Shown here piece by piece: positions 62,075 through 64,000 of a stretch of DNA of 64,000 nucleotides (within the stretch, counting starts at the first letter, position 1; each line of letters opens with the position of its first letter). Location of the stretch: assembly GCA_025210475.1 (NCBI GenBank), contig JAOARW010000027.1, positions 1-64,000 on the forward strand. The letters run 5' to 3'. The DNA comes from Carboxylicivirga sp. (GTDB lineage Bacteria > Bacteroidota > Bacteroidia > Bacteroidales > Marinilabiliaceae). The notes below the pieces were generated by a model. That model saw only the letters and a list, made by a program, of their open reading frames with translations, had not been told where the DNA came from and did not search any database. The translations under genes were made by a program, and so were the position numbers.

Positions 62075-64000
62075 ATGAGAATTTCAGCAATAGCATTTTT
62101 AACAATCATTTTGTTTGGAGCTTGTAATTTCAATAAAAAGTATTCAAACCCAGTGATTATTGTTAATATTGAAGATGAATCACACCCGGGGGCAAAGGTT
62201 TTTATGGAATCTATCCCAAATCCAGAGGCTTTTGTTTTAGATTGTGCCAACGATGTAGTTGAAAAGCTGTTTTCGAGGAAGCAGTTAAGAGAGGGAATGT
62301 TTCAGGATGTGGATACCATTACAATTTCTGTTAAAAACATGCGAGGCCTGGCTGCTAAAGGAGGCAACTTTGAGCACATTAAAATTGGTTTCAGTCAAGA
62401 TTATATTGCAACACAGTATCAAGAGGATGGAAATAGTGATAAGGATATTCTATTTGAACTAAAAGGGGTATTGTTTCACGAACTGACGCACGGATATCAG
62501 TATACACCTCAAAATGCAGGTGGCTATAAAAAAGGGACTGACCATTTCTCAATGATTGAAGGAATGGCCGACTTTGTAAGAATCGACCTTGGGCAGCATA
62601 TGCGACCTGAGAAAGCGGGTGGACATTGGACAGATGGCTATACTACAACAGGCTATTTCTTGCAGTACTTGCGTAAAAGGTATGGTGAAGAATTTATCTT
62701 CAGGTTCAATCAATCGGCAAAAGATTTGGAAAAGTGGACCTGGAACGAAGGGTTAACAGCCGCTATTGGTGAGACAGTTACCATTGAAGAGCTGTGGGAA
62801 GCTTATCAACTTCAAATCCCAATTAAGCCGATGGATTATGCTGATCCATTCATAGGTACAGGTTCTCATGGTCACACCTATCCAGGTGCCACCTTACCTT
62901 TTGGTATGGTGCAATTGAGTCCGGATACACGTAATGATGGCTCATGGGATGGTTGCGGTGGTTATCATTATTCCGATAAAGAAATATTAGGCTTTAGTCA
63001 TACGCACCTTTCTGGTGTTGGTGTGACCGATTACGGCGATATCCTGCTGCAGCCAATAACAGGGGAAGTTAGTTTAGAGCCTTGGTCAAAGGGAGAAACT
63101 AAAGGATATGCTTCTCATTTTTGTCATGAAACAGAAACGGCTTATCCGGGTTACTATTCTGTACGTCTGGATGATTATAAGGTGAAAGCTGAGATGACAA
63201 CAACCGAGCGTGTGGGTTTTCATCGTTATACTGCCGAAAAAGCGGGCGAGTTGAGTATCCTATTAGATTTAATTCATCGCGACCCGGTATTGGAAGCTTC
63301 TATTGAATATGTAAATGAAAATACGATAAAGGGAGTGCGCCGCTCAGCCAACTGGGCTCGTGATATGCGTGTTTACTTTGTTATGGAGTTTTCTAAACCA
63401 ATCAAAGAATTTCTCATTTTTAATGATAAAAAAGCTACGGGGAAAAAGCTTGTTAATGGAAATGCATTGCAGGCTGTGGCTAAATTTGATGTGGATGCCA
63501 AAGAAGCGGTTGAAGTGAAAGTGGCTATCTCAAATGTAAGTACAGATGGAGCTATGCGAAATCTGCAGGCAGAAGCTGCTAATCTCAACTTCAACAAAGC
63601 TCTAAAACAAGCTACCGATGTGTGGACAAAAGAGTTGGGAAAAGTAATGATCGAAGGTGGTACATTGGCTCAACGCCGCAACTTTTATTCTGCATTGTAC
63701 CATTGCCTTATCGTACCAAATGTTTATCAGGATGTGGATGGACAATACCGGGGTATGGACGGAGTTATCCGAAAGGCTGATGGTTTTACCAATTACACTG
63801 TATTTTCACTTTGGGATACGTTTAGAGGACTTCACCCACTATTAACAATACTGGAACCAGATCGAGCAAATGACTTTATTAAATCATTAACACACAAAAG
63901 TCAACAATATGGTGAATTACCAATGTGGGAATTAGCTTCCAATGACACACGCTGTATGATTGGTTATCATGCTGTTTCTATCATTGCTGATGCTTGGGAA
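62075..64000 (+). CDS. basic-secretory-protease / GH92 alpha-mannosidase fusion (3' end outside window)
   Basis: The frame is open from the ATG at 62075 to the right edge (642 codons), so the gene is cut by the window. A lipoprotein signal (LFGACNF, Cys17) precedes a domain of about 230 residues like plant basic secretory proteins: VLFHELTHGYQYTP with the zinc motif His135-Glu136-x-x-His139, then MIEGMADFVRIDLG. From about residue 252 it is GH92: YADPFIGTGSHGHTYPGATL, PFGMVQLSPDT, GFSHTHLSGVGVTDYGD, FSLWDTFRGLHPLLTI, and MIGYHAVSIIADAWE at the edge. The GH92 catalytic residues would lie beyond the window. It couples a metallopeptidase with a mannosidase on one anchored chain, suited to trimming N-glycoproteins. 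Confidence 0.9.
   Translation, partial: MRISAIAFLTIILFGACNFNKKYSNPVIIVNIEDESHPGAKVFMESIPNPEAFVLDCANDVVEKLFSRKQLREGMFQDVDTITISVKNMRGLAAKGGNFEHIKIGFSQDYIATQYQEDGNSDKDILFELKGVLFHELTHGYQYTPQNAGGYKKGTDHFSMIEGMADFVRIDLGQHMRPEKAGGHWTDGYTTTGYFLQYLRKRYGEEFIFRFNQSAKDLEKWTWNEGLTAAIGETVTIEELWEAYQLQIPIKPMDYADPFIGTGSHGHTYPGATLPFGMVQLSPDTRNDGSWDGCGGYHYSDKEILGFSHTHLSGVGVTDYGDILLQPITGEVSLEPWSKGETKGYASHFCHETETAYPGYYSVRLDDYKVKAEMTTTERVGFHRYTAEKAGELSILLDLIHRDPVLEASIEYVNENTIKGVRRSANWARDMRVYFVMEFSKPIKEFLIFNDKKATGKKLVNGNALQAVAKFDVDAKEAVEVKVAISNVSTDGAMRNLQAEAANLNFNKALKQATDVWTKELGKVMIEGGTLAQRRNFYSALYHCLIVPNVYQDVDGQYRGMDGVIRKADGFTNYTVFSLWDTFRGLHPLLTILEPDRANDFIKSLTHKSQQYGELPMWELASNDTRCMIGYHAVSIIADAWE

Noticed and set aside
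1..64000. CRISPR arrays, tRNA or rRNA genes, prophage
   Set aside because: I looked for regular direct repeats, cloverleaf-like segments and phage structural genes and saw none.

Overview
The window is AT-rich Bacteroidota DNA. The evidence is three SusC/SusD pairs, a hybrid two-component sensor with Reg_prop propellers, an ECF sigma/FecR pair feeding a SusC with an STN domain, type IX secretion C-terminal tails, and many Cys-lipidated enzymes. The T9SS tails and numerous sulfatases fit an environmental or marine lineage of the Marinilabiliales/Prolixibacteraceae kind rather than gut Bacteroides, but the taxon is an inference. Every confidently called gene lies on the + strand. No tRNA, rRNA or CRISPR was seen.

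Layout. 1-2.1 kb: the 3' end of an unrecognised gene, then a gene-poor stretch holding a decayed AraC-type tail of a second hybrid sensor. 2.1-33.0 kb (PUL-1): hybrid sensor, GH3, SusC/SusD, a second SusC/SusD, a small T9SS cargo protein, a papain-like peptidase, a PL8 lyase, GH88, a second GH3, a calcineurin-like phosphoesterase, an SGNH esterase, an alpha/beta-hydrolase and GH20. PL8, GH88 and GH20 together suggest an acidic, hexosamine-containing polymer of the chondroitin/hyaluronan type. A perfect inverted repeat upstream of the sensor gene reappears, with the same core and spacer length, upstream of the first GH3, and is a good candidate operator.

33.0-37.1 kb: a scar region with a decayed IS4-family (DUF4372) transposase, a GH127-type (DUF1680) gene broken after about 95 codons and joined to the 5' end of a membrane endonuclease/exonuclease/phosphatase gene, a diverged direct repeat and two intrinsic terminators.

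37.1-64.0 kb (PUL-2, runs off the right edge): ECF sigma, FecR anti-sigma, STN-type SusC, SusD, GH20, two abutting sulfatases, a gingipain-like C25 peptidase, a seven-repeat propeller-like T9SS protein, a LamG-like T9SS protein, a sulfatase, GH92, a fourth sulfatase, an SGNH esterase, and a basic-secretory-protease/GH92 fusion. The mix of peptidases, mannosidases, hexosaminidase and sulfatases points to sulfated glycoproteins or proteoglycans. Perfect or near-perfect hairpins sit between many PUL-2 genes and probably tune transcript levels.

Most interesting leads: the shared sensor operator, the seven-repeat secreted protein beside the C25 peptidase, the second SusC lacking a recognisable TonB-box motif, and the protease-mannosidase fusion.
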